Source of the DNA: Nectonema munidae | Lineage: Eukaryota > Nematomorpha > Nectonematoida > Nectonematidae | Assembly: GCA_030549495.1 (NCBI GenBank) | Contig: JAUIRK010000896.1 | Span: 1-64,000 of the forward strand | Reading direction: 5' to 3' | Length of the DNA stretch: 64,000 bases | Shown here: positions 46,155 to 56,848 of the stretch, piece by piece | Position numbering within the stretch: the stretch's first letter is position 1 | Layout: each line of letters opens with the position of its first letter | Made by a program: the position numbers and the translations under genes | The notes under the pieces: generated by a model | What the model saw: only the letters and a program-made list of their open reading frames with translations | Database searches by the model: none | Told to the model about the DNA's origin: nothing

Positions 46155-46221
46155 ATGAAGCTTCCAATTTTTGCTACCTTTTTCCTTTTTGCATTCTTAG
46201 CAAGCATTGCTTTTACCAGAA
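46155..46221 (+). CDS. Microexon gene 2, signal-peptide exon
   Basis: From ATG the frame reads MKLPIFATFFLFAFLASIA, then FTR, and ends in phase 1 at AGAA|GTAAGA. It is a textbook secretory signal: one lysine, a long hydrophobic core and small residues before the likely cleavage site (S-I-A/F or A-F-T/R). A TATA box lies 49 bases upstream. An exon that ends just after the signal peptide, in phase 1, is the expected first exon of a microexon-type secreted protein. I do not recognise the protein family. Downstream exon candidates follow at 47291 and 47436. The gene is on the plus strand, about 16 kb after gene 1. Confidence 0.75.
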
Positions 46222-46329
46222 GTAAGAATTTATTGAAAAAAATTTCCACAATTTTTAGAACATAATCTTTAATTCAGAGAAGTTAAAGTTAATTTTAAAT
46301 TTTGAAACATATCTTATTTTATTTCTTAG

Positions 46330-46365
46330 GAAAGTATTTTATTTGGCTTTTTCTTACGAATGTTA
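46330..46365 (+). CDS. Gene 2 weak exon candidate, 36 nt
   Basis: After TTTATTTCTTAG it is open in phase 1 (KYFIWLFLTNV), divisible by three, but the donor GTAATT is weak and a second hydrophobic stretch right after the signal peptide would be odd. Confidence 0.25.
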
Positions 46366-47290
46366 GTAATTTAAAATATAGATATTTTTTAAAACACTAG
46401 ATAATATATCACTTATAATTATGCTTTGGGTTAATAATTAAATAATAAATAATTTTCTACTTCTTTACTTTAAAAATAATATTACTAAATTATATAATAG
46501 TGGAAAATTGTAACTTTCAAATATAAATTATTCCATCATGCTAAGAAAAATTTGATTGATGTTTAAAATATATTTTTCTTTAACTTTTACATTAATTATT
46601 GTAAAAAATTCTTCACAGTTACTCTTAATTCTGAAATATTTTAGTAGAGTGTACAGTTCTTTGAAGTATTAGAAGAAAATCTATTGTCTTTATTGTCAGC
46701 GAAGGGAGGGTTTAAATCAATAAACTTACGCTATAGAATGGACGAATTATTTTAAACATTCCTTAATTAAATGATGCTTATTCCAATAAACTGCCTAAAA
46801 ATTTGGTATCTGATTGGATTAAATAATTTTAACGATTCCGATATGTTGTTATATTAAATATATACGAAAAACGTCAGTTACATTGTATAGGTAGTAAGCA
46901 ACAACTACGTTTTCGTGCGAACTACTTGATAGATTGTGGATAGGATTGTTTTGCAAAAGTATAGATTTCGAGGCACCCGTTTTTCATTCAGATTTATGAT
47001 AATATATATATAATTATATTATTATAATCAAAAAAGCTTAAGTTAAATATGTATTTTTATTATCAAGTTTTTGAGTAAAAATTATTAAACATATTTTCAA
47101 ACTTTATATAAACGACGAATGCCTACATAGACATCTGAAGTTCGGTGCTGCGAGAATATAAACAAATTGTTATACATGGATGAAATTAATTGTCCTATCA
47201 AATATTTCGAACTAAAATGTTATTACTTATTATCTTTATAGTCATGGTAGCCTTACACTGAAACTTGACCTGCTTATTTCTTATATTTAG

Positions 47291-47308
47291 TGTATTTCAG
47301 TATTAAGA
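47291..47308 (+). CDS. Gene 2 microexon, 18 nt
   Basis: Between the strong acceptor TTTCTTATATTTAG and the strong donor AGA|GTAAGG. In phase 1 it reads YFSIK and ends with A, so it joins the exons before and after it in frame. Confidence 0.5.
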
Positions 47309-47435
47309 GTAAGGCAAAATTTAAATAGGAAAATTTGGTAAAAGAGTGCCATCAAAAAAATGCTTATTAATTTTATTTTTATATAATTATAATTGTTTCA
47401 AACCCTTTGATAACTTTTCTTATTTTTACCACTAG

Positions 47436-47473
47436 GTTATGACATACTTAAAGACATTGAAGCCAAAAGAACG
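47436..47473 (+). CDS. Gene 2 exon, 38 nt, paralogous to 56028-56065
   Basis: After TTATTTTTACCACTAG, phase 1, it reads YDILKDIEAKRT and reaches ACG|GTAAAT in phase 0. The third locus has an exon of exactly the same length and ending (LEVLESSEVKRT, ACG|GTGAGT); 26 of 38 bases agree. The flanking intron starts also look alike. If the donor is not used, the frame stays open for 52 more codons to a stop at 47630-47632, with AATAAA at 47636, so it could also be the last exon. Confidence 0.65.
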
Positions 47474-47717
47474 GTAAATTTGTCAAATTTATTTGATTAT
47501 AACATTTTTTTATATGATACATTTATTACGATAAATATGAGTAGTTACCATTCAATTGACGCAATTTTTATAGAGAAGGTTAAAAACCCAATTTTTTCGT
47601 CACTACCAAACTTTTTAAGAGATCAAATATAAATGAATAAAAGGCTTTAAGAATCTTTTACTAAGGAACAATCTTAAGCATTATATGCTGTAATCAAGTC
47701 AGTGTTGTACCTTTTAG

Positions 47718-47843
47718 GAATTAACATTATGTGAGACCGAGAGGTTGAGTCTGTTCCTACTAATCCAGTTGAACCATACACATGAGGTAATAAGAAGAAA
47801 GAGTTATAGAATAAGAATTTATCTTGCACATAAAAAGAAATGA
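47718..47843 (+). CDS. Gene 2 possible terminal exon
   Basis: After TTGTACCTTTTAG a phase-0 frame of 41 codons (ELTLCETERLSLFLL, then NHTHEVIRRKSYRIRIYL) ends in TGA. It would follow the 38-nt exon in phase. No clear similarity to the third locus, and no good AATAAA close by. Confidence 0.3.
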   Translation, partial: ELTLCETERLSLFLLIQLNHTHEVIRRKSYRIRIYLAHKKK

Positions 47844-48589
47844 AATTATTAACATGAAAATATAGGTATAGGAAATTTGGAACACTATCAAAAGTATAAC
47901 TTAACTTCAAAATATTGAGGAACATGATTTCTACTTTCAAGATAAGTTATGATTTTTTTAGAAAAAAATTTAGCATAAAGGTAGTTGAATAAAATTTTGT
48001 AAATTTAAAGTTATGATATAGTGAATAGGACTTTTAAATTTAAAATAGTGTCAGATTTTTCAATAAAAAAATGAAGAAGAGAACTATGATTTCTATTAAA
48101 ATGAATACGAATGTGGTTAATATGTTTGAAATAGTATCCTTATGTAAGTTTATACAGGGTAACAGGTTACATTATATTTTATAATCAAACGTTATTTAGG
48201 TTCTTTTCCCAAGAATCTTCTATTTTTACTCCAAACTGTTTATAGTATTGGAATTCATTTTTTTCTCAATTTACGTACCATATTTTTGACGGCATTTGTT
48301 TGAATTCCCTTTGTGCAATTGTTTTCTAAGAGTTACTTGGTATATCAAAGACTAAAACACACATTGCATAGTTTCTATGAAAAATCAAGAAAGACTACTG
48401 TCTTTTCTGTAGTTTTAATATAATATGATCAAGCCCTACAGTGCTGTGAAACAGCAGATTACCGATTTTGTTAGACTGGTAATAATTCTTTTTTTATATT
48501 CATGGCTTTATATTCACTTAATAAATACATGTACATACTTTTTCTGTTTTATTCACAAATTTTTGTCTGTTCTATATCCTTCCTGATAT

Positions 48590-48656
48590 AAGGAAATTCG
48601 GATATAACGAACTAAAATTGAGATTTCATGGTAGTTCGTTATAACAGGATTTTGCT
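48590..48656 (+). mobile_element. Pogo/Tigger-like terminal repeat fragment
   Basis: GATATAACGAACTAAAATTG and, 15 bases later, TAGTTCGTTATAACAGG, then ATTTTGCTGCA. The inverted ATAACGAACTA pair and the TTCGTTATAACAGG end are typical of Tigger/pogo non-autonomous elements. Only one end is left, abutting the LINE fragment at 48657. Confidence 0.5.
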
Positions 48657-49640
48657 GCATTGCAATAATTTGTTAAGTAAAGTAAGGTGTAATGCCAATT
48701 TCCTTACTATAAATCAAAATAAAACGAAAGCAATGATAATCTCTAAAAAGTTTACTGTTGATTCATCCTTATTCCTTAATGAAAGCTTTAAAGTTGTAAA
48801 AGAAGTCAATCTTCTCGGCCTTGTTATAGATAATAAGCTCAGCTTCCATAATCACATTAATTACCTATCTATGAAATTAAGCAAAGTTATTGGCATCATA
48901 AAATACACAAGAAAGTTCTTCTCATCAAAGGTTCTACTTCTTCTTTTGAAATCTCTTTTTATACCTCACCTCACATACAGCTTGGTAAATTTTGGTCATT
49001 GCAGTCTAACTCCTTTGGAGACTCTTTACAAAAAATCAATTAGACTGGTTACAGCAGCAAATGTTAACGCACACACCAATCCTATTTTTTTACAACTCAA
49101 TCTTCTCAAAATTGAAGAACTTTACAAGCAGAAAATGGGTATCTTTCTTCTTTTCAATCTTGAATCTCCACATGGTCTTTTCCAACAGTTGATTACCTAT
49201 TCCTTCAATTCCACTTTCTCCTTCCGAAATAGTCTGATTCTTAACAAGCCCAAGTTCAGACTCAGTTCTTCTCAACTATCAATAAGGTTAAAAGTTGTCT
49301 CTTTTTATGAGACCCACAAATGGTTGTTAGGGGAAAGCGGAAGTTCTGTCCCGAAGTTTAAAACTATCTTAAAACTATGGTATCTTTCCAAGTACTCTGA
49401 AATTCCTGGGTGTAACCTTAAAGGTTGTTTTGTTTTCTCACGTCCAAGATAACCTTTTCTGGTTTGTTTTTTTTTCAAATATATAAAATATAATACTTAA
49501 TGTTGGAAATCTTGCAGCGGTTTGCATAAACCTTTAGAAAACCTTCATCAAAATTCAATATAAAATTACCTTATATCTCTGTTCATTCTTATTAATATTT
49601 TCATTTTATTTAAATAAACTTACTAAACTTACTTACTTAA
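48657..49640 (+). mobile_element. 5'-truncated LINE, third family (C)
   Basis: An uninterrupted frame to TAA at 49450-49452 encodes the C-terminal part of a jockey/CR1-group RT (FLTINQNKTKAMIISKKF; VNLLGLVIDNKLSFHNHINY; LFIPHLTYSLVNFGH; PIFLQLNLLKIEELYKQKMG). The catalytic YADD lies upstream of the truncation. The C-terminus differs from families A and B (no VNSP..FK...D.FW end). The tail near 49614-49640 is a TTACT/TTAC repeat instead of TTATG. A reading frame intact over 270 codons suggests a fairly young copy. Confidence 0.85.
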
Positions 49641-51934
49641 TGTTAATGATCTTCGATAACTTTTGGTTCATAAATAATTTATCATTGTAAACGTAAATGA
49701 ATTTGGTCGTGATTCTTAATTTTTGTATTCAGACTATTTTATTTAGGATGAGGTTTATCCAACGCAAGCATCTCATTTCTCAGTTATCCCACTCTTGTTA
49801 ATATTACGTTATGATCTAACGCGTAAAAGAATGCGTAATTTTTAACTATCCCCGACTCAAATTTTTATTGATTGAATGAAGCTTATTTCACTGAATTGAT
49901 TGGTTCCTCCTTAGAACACCTCTAACCAATCACAATGTTATGGGACCTCAAAAACAAGAATTTGTGTATCTTTTTTGAGCTAAAACCTTTTCAACCATGT
50001 TGTCAACATTATTGGAAACACGTACAAAGCCATTTATGGCAAACTTATAGGTATTTTAGTTTATAAATGCGTAAAGATCAAAATTGAGTGAAGAGATCAG
50101 ATTATTAAAACTTGCATTTGAAAATGGAAACTCGAAAGTACGCCCTTCCATTATACTAAAATCGTCGCTATGTCACTTTTGAGTTTCTATTTTCAAAAAC
50201 AACTCTTAAAAAGTTATTATGAACTTTTACAATATTTTCTTAGTTTAAACTTAAAGTTTAAAATCGTTGCATCAACGAAATGTGATATTTTAAGAGAAAA
50301 GAAGTAATTAATAGCTATCTTACATCATTAAGTAAGCTAATTTACCTCGAAATAAATGAATATTCTACTTTTACGACTTGGAGTTGAACGTAAATTCTAA
50401 CATTTAAAACAGTGCTACGAGGACGCGCTAGGAAAAAACTTTGACAACGACTTATCCAACATCAACGAAACAAGCTATAACTGTTATATACATAACTTGT
50501 TGTTGATAAGCAAATGTTTTAGGTTTAACTTGTGTTTAGAAGTGCAGTTCTTGCAAAGGCATGCTCTGCTCATACATTTGTGACGTTTGGAAGCGAAAAA
50601 TGAATGTTTCGTGAAAGCAATGAAGATGACAAGAATGGTTTACCAAGTTTTAATTCCATTACAAAAACTTCTCCTTCAATGTGAACTTCATGCTTTGTCA
50701 AACTCTTCATATTTTCTCTTATAAATAAAATTGTTTACTTTATCTGTATTTGCATAAAAATAAAATAAGTATCATTATAAAATTTATTGTTTTTTATCTT
50801 AATATAACTTAATAAGTAACTGTTTCATAAAGAAGTGTTTTTCATACACACGACATAATTTGAGATGAATAAGTATATTTCTGTAGAAAAAGGTGAAAAA
50901 TTCCTTATTGGGAACTATATATTATAGCGATTTTATGTTTAGAAATTGAATTAAAACAAAATATGGAATTTTTAGACACTGTTTTCTTCACAGTAATCAT
51001 TATTCATTAAAATATTGTTTTTTGTTGTCATCAGGAAGTAAACATGTGAATTATATGTAAAAATGTTTGGAAAATATGCAGGCGTAAGAAATATGTAAAC
51101 AGTTTTAGGTTGAAAATGACAGTCACTTAAAAATTTGAAAGAATTTTGAGTATATTTATGGAGTTAAAATTGTAAGTAAAAAAAAAATTTATCAATCTTT
51201 TTATGAATTTTTCCTGTTTGATATGTTTTATTTTTATAAAAAAATGTGTAACACTTTTAATATCCTTTATTCAAAAATTTTTATATTATTAGTTTATGAC
51301 GCAGCAACGCGCTCAAGAATATAATTTCATTCACATTTAAATTGGGTATGCTAAAATCTTCAAAAAAAGAAAACATTAAAACTTAAAAATATGTCTAAGA
51401 ATTGTCAAATGAATTTGAAGTTGAAAAAAATGAAAATAATTTTGCCTTAATAATTTTATCTTGAATTAAAATTTGCAATATAAATATTGAAACATAGCTA
51501 CTACTGGATGAGGTAACAGTACTCGTTGAAGATTACGAAATATATGTGAACATACAATCAATTAGGTTTAATAGTGAATATTAATTAGAAAATAAGTAAT
51601 TAAAATTTATAATTTGTGCTTCAAAAGTTTGAAGGTTTGTAATCTAAACCATCTTTTTGTTTAGGATTTATTAAAATTTTAAAGATAATATTTTATAGAG
51701 AAACAAATTACAGAAAAATTTGGTTCTCACCTTAATCATATTTCAAAAAAAAAGAGCGATTTCAATAAAAATGGGTAAAAATTTATAATAAAAATTGTTC
51801 TTAGACAAATATAGGCATTTAATATCGAACCAAATAATAAAAAAGAATCTCATCAAGTCTTTTTAAAAATATTTGAACAAAAATAAATTTTCTCACACTT
51901 TTATTTAAATAAACAAAATTTTCTACTTTTGTAT
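49641..51934. other. Intergenic DNA without recognisable gene
   Basis: No domain-bearing frame. A less A+T-rich patch at 50390-50470 has no recognisable product. Confidence 0.5.
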
Positions 51935-52215
51935 TCAGACTCAAAAGAAACAAAATGATAACAATTTTATCAATGAAAACATTAAAATGTATCATAAAGT
52001 TTTACCATCTCTTTCCCAACGACAACAAAGAACACACCAGTTCAAATTTATAAAAGATAAGCACAAAAAACGCTTTTGTATAGAAGTTTCTTTTCTAATT
52101 GAAATATCAAAGACTGGAACAACTTGCCAGAATATGTGATGAATTAAGCTTCGTTGAACACCTTTAAACAATTCCTTGATCTTTTGTGGAAAGATATCAT
52201 GTTTCTCTCTCCTTA
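51935..52215 (+). pseudogene. LINE family B C-terminal fragment
   Basis: FRLKRNKMITIL, then NENIKMYHKVLPSLSQRQQR, THQFKFIKDKHKKRF and a decayed DWN(S)LP..V..S..TF..FLD.FW.D end match the family B copies at 41380-41660 and 19228-19530. Two frame changes and several stops make it the most decayed of the three. Confidence 0.75.
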
Positions 52216-52334
52216 ATAAACACAGTAGCATGAAGGCCCTGCGCACTCCTAGTAGTTTAGTCTTTTTCATATGCAATATTCTTCAGGCTCCGTCTTTATC
52301 GCAAAAAATATGCTATGTTATATTTTTAAGGTAC

Positions 52335-53170
52335 AAAAATTTGAAATTTTTAATAAAATATATTTTTCTACTAAATGGACCATGTCGATTTCATTTCCCG
52401 AATCAATTTTCTTAAATTAGGATGTCAAAATGTCTGAAAGGGTCAATCATATTAGCATTGTACGATTAAAAAATTTTTTCCTATAGTAATATCATTTTTA
52501 TTTTCAATAAAATATACTTTTTATACTAAATCGACAATGATGATTTCCTTTTTAGACACAGTTTTCATAATTAAGGTGTGGAAGTCAATCAAATTTGCTA
52601 GAGTCTTATGAATATTTTCTCCAAAAATATATATATATTTTTTAATAGTAAATGGATCATGCTGATATTATTTTTAGCTCAGTTTTGGGCATTACTGTAA
52701 AAAAATTGTGAAAGTACTAATAGAATTAGTAATCTATGTCTGAAAATCACCTTAATTTTCTTCCCTATATTTTAAATAAAAATATTTTATTTTAAATTTT
52801 CATTTATCACCATGCTCAGTTCATTTCAGGACTTAGTTTTCGCAATTTCGGTGTAAGAATGTGTGAAATTCCGCTTGTTTGTGGTTTAAATCAATACAGG
52901 TTGATATATAACTAAATAAAACGTTATTATGAATTTAGCTTTTGTATAGATTTATATACTAAACAATCTTTCAAGTTAATCAAAACAAAAATAGTATGAA
53001 TAAAAGTCACAAGATAATTTCAAACTTTACTTCTATATATATTTGATACACTCTTGTATCTATACAGTTTCGAACCCATAACGATTTTATACCTATTTTA
53101 TTGATAAAAATGGCAACTTTAGTTACTACGGTGTAAAAATGTAAAGTGTCTATCAGTTTTTCTTTCAAAA
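52335..53170 (+). repeat. Degenerate tandem of the repeat A core
   Basis: The motif AAAATAT(A)TTTTT(A)TACTAAAT-GACCATG-TGATTT, followed by CAGTTTT and AAATTAGG-GT, recurs about every 130-150 bases (near 52350, 52500, 52640, 52780 and 53080). It matches the last third of repeat A (4120-4230; 54955-55070). It is a degenerate satellite-like expansion of the hAT 3' segment. Confidence 0.6.
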
Positions 53171-53239
53171 AATATTTCATTTAATTTAATTTTCAACAAT
53201 CGTTTTAAATTTTGTATATATTTTATCTTTTTAAATCAG

Positions 53240-53395
53240 TATGAGAGAAGAAATATCTATATGAAAGCACATTGAAATGATGAGCGTCATCAAAAAAATA
53301 TCATAGTACTCTTTGAATAGTCAGAATAGGAGTTCTTTGAGGAGCTATTCAATTTGATAGAAAGAAGTATGCAACTGTTGTAGACTTGTTTTGCC
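53240..53395. repeat. Dispersed repeat B, copy 2
   Basis: Gapped match to 41940-42125; see that copy for the landmarks. Family unknown. Confidence 0.6.
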
Positions 53396-54589
53396 TTAAT
53401 TTGGTATAACTGACCAGAATAGTGTCCCAAAAATGAAATAAAAATTACGATACTCATAGTTTTCTAGTTGTCAATAATGCAACATTTAAAACTAAAATTA
53501 TATTTCCAAACCTTTTTTCCACTATATGTAATTGTAGAACTTATGTATTAAATTATACCAGGCAATTTTTTTATCATGAAATTTAGCCGTACTCAATAAA
53601 AAATGCGTTTAGAGATTTTTAAGATTAGAGAGCTATTAATTCATTCATATCGAAATTAAAATATCAGCTTTTACATTAAAAATAGCTACTCTTGTCATAA
53701 ATAATAAAAGAAGTGGTACGATAAAATTTATTCAAGTTAAAATCATGGGAAAGAGTGCAGATGCTTGTAAGCTTGGGATGAAGTCAAATGCGTTCGCCTT
53801 GTTTTATACTTGAAGTATCTTCTCTGACGTCATATACTGCATGTATAGGCACAGAGAATTTCTATACATTCACTGCATTTCTATATAAATAATTAAAAGT
53901 CAATGAAAAAAAGGTAACTTATTGTAAATTTATGATAAGTGTTTTACACGCCCTACTGATAATAACCAAATGTCTTGAGATAAAAACTTGAAACCATTAG
54001 TGTTTCACTGCTAAAGAAGTTTCTCGTAGAAGAGATCAATGAAATAATAGAGAAAAACCGACAATGTTTAAAAGAGCTTTTAGTTTAGAGAGTTTTAATT
54101 TTTTATGTAAATTTATTTATGTATAAAATTCGACTGAAAAAAAGAAACAGTGGGTTTTTAAAAAAATATGAATGAAATGTAATTTATTCATCAATAATTA
54201 AAATACTAACTCAACTTCAGTACCTTCACACAGAAGGAAAGACTTCTTGGAGACCGCAAAAATTAAAAATATATAGCTATATATAAACATTATACTGATA
54301 TACATATAATAGGCAATCGATAAACTTATAAAAAATCGAAAGTGTTTGGAGTCAATTTTGAAGTTTTATTTAACAACTTTCCCCATAGTAAAAAATGAAA
54401 ACCTGATTTAATTGCATAATCTAAAATCTGACATTTGTTTTTTATAAGATTGTTCAATAAAAAATTTATTTTAAAATTCTTAATGATAAAAATACAAAGT
54501 ACGTACGATATATAAAGTGGAAGATAGGAGGAAGAGTCACTCAAACTTTTGTCTGGGGGTTCCATGGGTCTTTTGCTGTGGGCGCCACC
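53396..54589. other. Intergenic DNA without recognisable gene
   Basis: A+T-rich. A patch around 53745-53880 is slightly richer in G+C but has no open frame of note. Confidence 0.5.
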
Positions 54590-55090
54590 TAGACTTCTTA
54601 ACCAAATTAGTGTTAGCTGCGTAAAACGACCCCCTCCCCTCACTATGAAATTAATTGTACAAAATTGGGTAAATTATATCCCTTCAAATTTCAGGACTTT
54701 TCCTAAAATCGCTAGCTGCATCTTTTGATATCATTTTTATTGTAGTTGTATGAGCCTTTCATGTCAAAAACTATCAATCAAAATCAAAAATTACGATTTT
54801 TCATTAAAATGTTGACATTATCTGTAGTTAACATTATAACTTAGGTTCTATATTATATACTCTCTTGAAAATTTATAATTATTATAAACAGTTTTGAAAG
54901 CATAAATTTTGATTGATGAGAATATATCTAATAAAATTTTCCTTCAAATTGTACATAAAATATATGTTTTTATACTAAATCGGCCATGCTTGTTTAATTT
55001 TTGGACAGATTTTTTACATTTAGAATTTGAAAATACCTATAAGCGCTGATCAAATTTGCGGTTTACTACTAAAATTTGTTTCCAAAAATA
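54590..55090 (+). repeat. Dispersed repeat A, copy 3
   Basis: Full-length match to 3705-4245, including GCGTAAAACG and a C-rich start, AAAATCGCTAGCTGCAT, GACATTATCTGTAGTTAA and the end CAAATTTGCGGTTTACTA. No transposase follows here, so the 3' end has spread without its gene. Confidence 0.75.
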
Positions 55091-55479
55091 TTGATTCAAA
55101 TTTAAAAAGGTTTTCAAAACTCTGCATTTAAAAGGGTGTAATTCCTAGGATTGTTGCAAGCCTCTGCGTGCTTTTGAAAACTTTTGGCAAAAATTAGAAA
55201 AATTTTCTTTTAAAAACATGAACTATTATATCTTTAACTATAATTCTCTTTTTCTTAAAATATTTCTACCTTTTACGATAAAAATTCAATAATTTTTTTA
55301 TAAATTCATTTTTAAAAATAGAAACATCTTTTCTTAAAGTTTTTTCTCCATAAAAATATAGTTTAAAGGATTATTTTTTTATGTAATATTTTCATTTTAA
55401 ATTTTTTTCAATTTTGTGTAATTTTTTTAGATAAACGGGAAAATTTTTAAGTTTACTGGACATGAATACAAATATTTGG

Positions 55480-55659
55480 TCAAACACGTGCATTTCTTTG
55501 GATAGAGACGAAAGTGCAATTAAAGGTTTTGTGTGTTGAACTGATCTGCAGAGCAAGTACAATGAAAAATACGATTGCGGTGTGTAGCATATCAAAGAGA
55601 ATATTTTGTGGACTGCGGTTCACCTCAGAATCGACGTAAATTATAGTCATGCGATTATT
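55480..55659 (-). CDS. Microexon locus 3, terminal exon or signal-peptide exon
   Basis: On the minus strand, after CTCTTTTAATTTTAG, a phase-0 frame of 59 codons reads NNRMTIIYVDSEVNRSPQN, then MLHTAIVFFIVLALQISSTH and KTFNCTFVSIQRNARV to TGA. It can follow the 38-nt exon at 56028-56065, which ends in phase 0. The segment from MLHTA is itself a good signal peptide, and a TATATAAG box lies 40 bases upstream of the exon. It may therefore be the first exon of a separate gene. If terminal, the protein would carry a hydrophobic segment near its C-terminus. The last 50 bases resemble a remnant at 61590-61660. Confidence 0.5.
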   Translation of the reverse strand, partial: NNRMTIIYVDSEVNRSPQNILFDMLHTAIVFFIVLALQISSTHKTFNCTFVSIQRNARV

Positions 55660-55698
55660 CTAAAATTAAAAGAGACTTAGTCTCAATAATTTATTTAC

Positions 55699-55706
55699 TT
55701 ATATAG
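55699..55706 (-). promoter_or_regulatory. Possible TATA box, minus strand
   Basis: TATATAAG on the minus strand, about 56 bases before the first ATG of the frame at 55480-55659. The spacing is close to the one in gene 2 (57 bases). TATA-like strings are frequent in this DNA. Confidence 0.35.
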
Positions 55707-56027
55707 CTTCCTACACTTGTGTTAGATCAATACAATATTCAGTGTCTATTTCTTTCATAAAAATTTTATACTTTTAAATACTTTCTTATTTTCATGATTT
55801 AGTGAATGAAGTATTTTACAAAATTAAGATAAAGGGAAGAATAAGGAATGAAATTCATATTATTGGATACAAAGTCCTAATTTTGGGTGCCGTTTGTATG
55901 CAATACAATTTGAATAAATTTAAATTGTTTGAAATGAAAAGTATTTAAAGAATTCCTACTTTTAGAAGGAAAATATTTTTAAACAAAGAAGATTGTAATG
56001 TTAAGAAGAAATATCTTTACAACTCAC

Positions 56028-56065
56028 CGTTCTTTTAACTTCACTGCTTTCGAGGACTTCTAAAC
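56028..56065 (-). CDS. Locus 3 exon, 38 nt, paralogous to gene 2 exon
   Basis: On the minus strand between CTTTTATTTTAG and the strong donor GTGAGT. Entering in phase 1 it reads LEVLESSEVKRT and leaves in phase 0. It has the same length and the same last nine bases as the gene 2 exon at 47436-47473. Homology between exons on opposite strands 8.5 kb apart supports both as real. Confidence 0.68.
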
Positions 56066-56189
56066 CTAAAATAAAAGTGGTTTAATCATAAAATGACAAT
56101 CAATAATGTTTTATTAATAACACAAAGAATAAAAAAATGTATATAAACCATCTTCAGTTACATTTTGTTCTTTTGCGAATCAAAATTTT

Positions 56190-56370
56190 CTTTTTAGAAT
56201 TCCATTTAATTTTTTTCGATATAGTCCTTTCAATATTCTAATTTCTCTTTCCGCAATTCTATTTTCGCTTTTTGCAATCCTATTTGGTCTGTTTACAATG
56301 CAAGTATGTCTTTTTGAAATTCTATTTTGTCTACTTGCAATATTATTTTTTTTTTATTTTACCTCGTTCA
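56190..56370 (+). repeat. Degenerate 20-21-bp minisatellite, second array
   Basis: Units like TTTTTGCAATTCTATTTTGTC, about eight copies, related to the array at 18130-18360. It lies in the presumed intron of locus 3. Confidence 0.7.
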
Positions 56371-56386
56371 AATATTTCCAGCTTAG
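56363..56386 (-). CDS. Locus 3 exon candidate, 24 nt
   Basis: On the minus strand between TATACTCTAAG and GTAAAA. In phase 1 it reads KLEIFER and ends with G, joining the 38-nt exon in frame. The acceptor is only fair. A 19-nt form from a second AG is out of frame. Confidence 0.35.
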
Positions 56387-56848
56387 CTTAGAGTATAAAA
56401 ATTAAAAAGTTTGTTTATATTTTAGAAAGTACAGGATCTAAAATTTTAGCTGAAACACTTAAAAATGTGTCTAATCATAGGGGCCGGCTCACAGAATGTA
56501 TTAATAATAAATCAAATATAAAATATCTTCCTATTGAAAACATAAATAAATTACTTGTTTAAACACTTAATATTTGATTAATTAATCAGGGCAAACAAAA
56601 AATAACGCAAAAAATTTGAAACATTTGACATTAAAATTAAAAACTTTGATATTTAATAATTGAATTTAATAATAGTAAAGGAAATAAAATTAATCCATAA
56701 TTTTCATACTTGAAATTTCAACTTTTGTGAGTAATTTTTTTAATTTTAAAAATAATATCTCGCTTTTAGATGTTGAAGCTTGTCAATTTGAAATTTAAGG
56801 TAAAAAATATTTTCTTCCTCGTTAAAATGAGAAACTGTTATATTTTTT

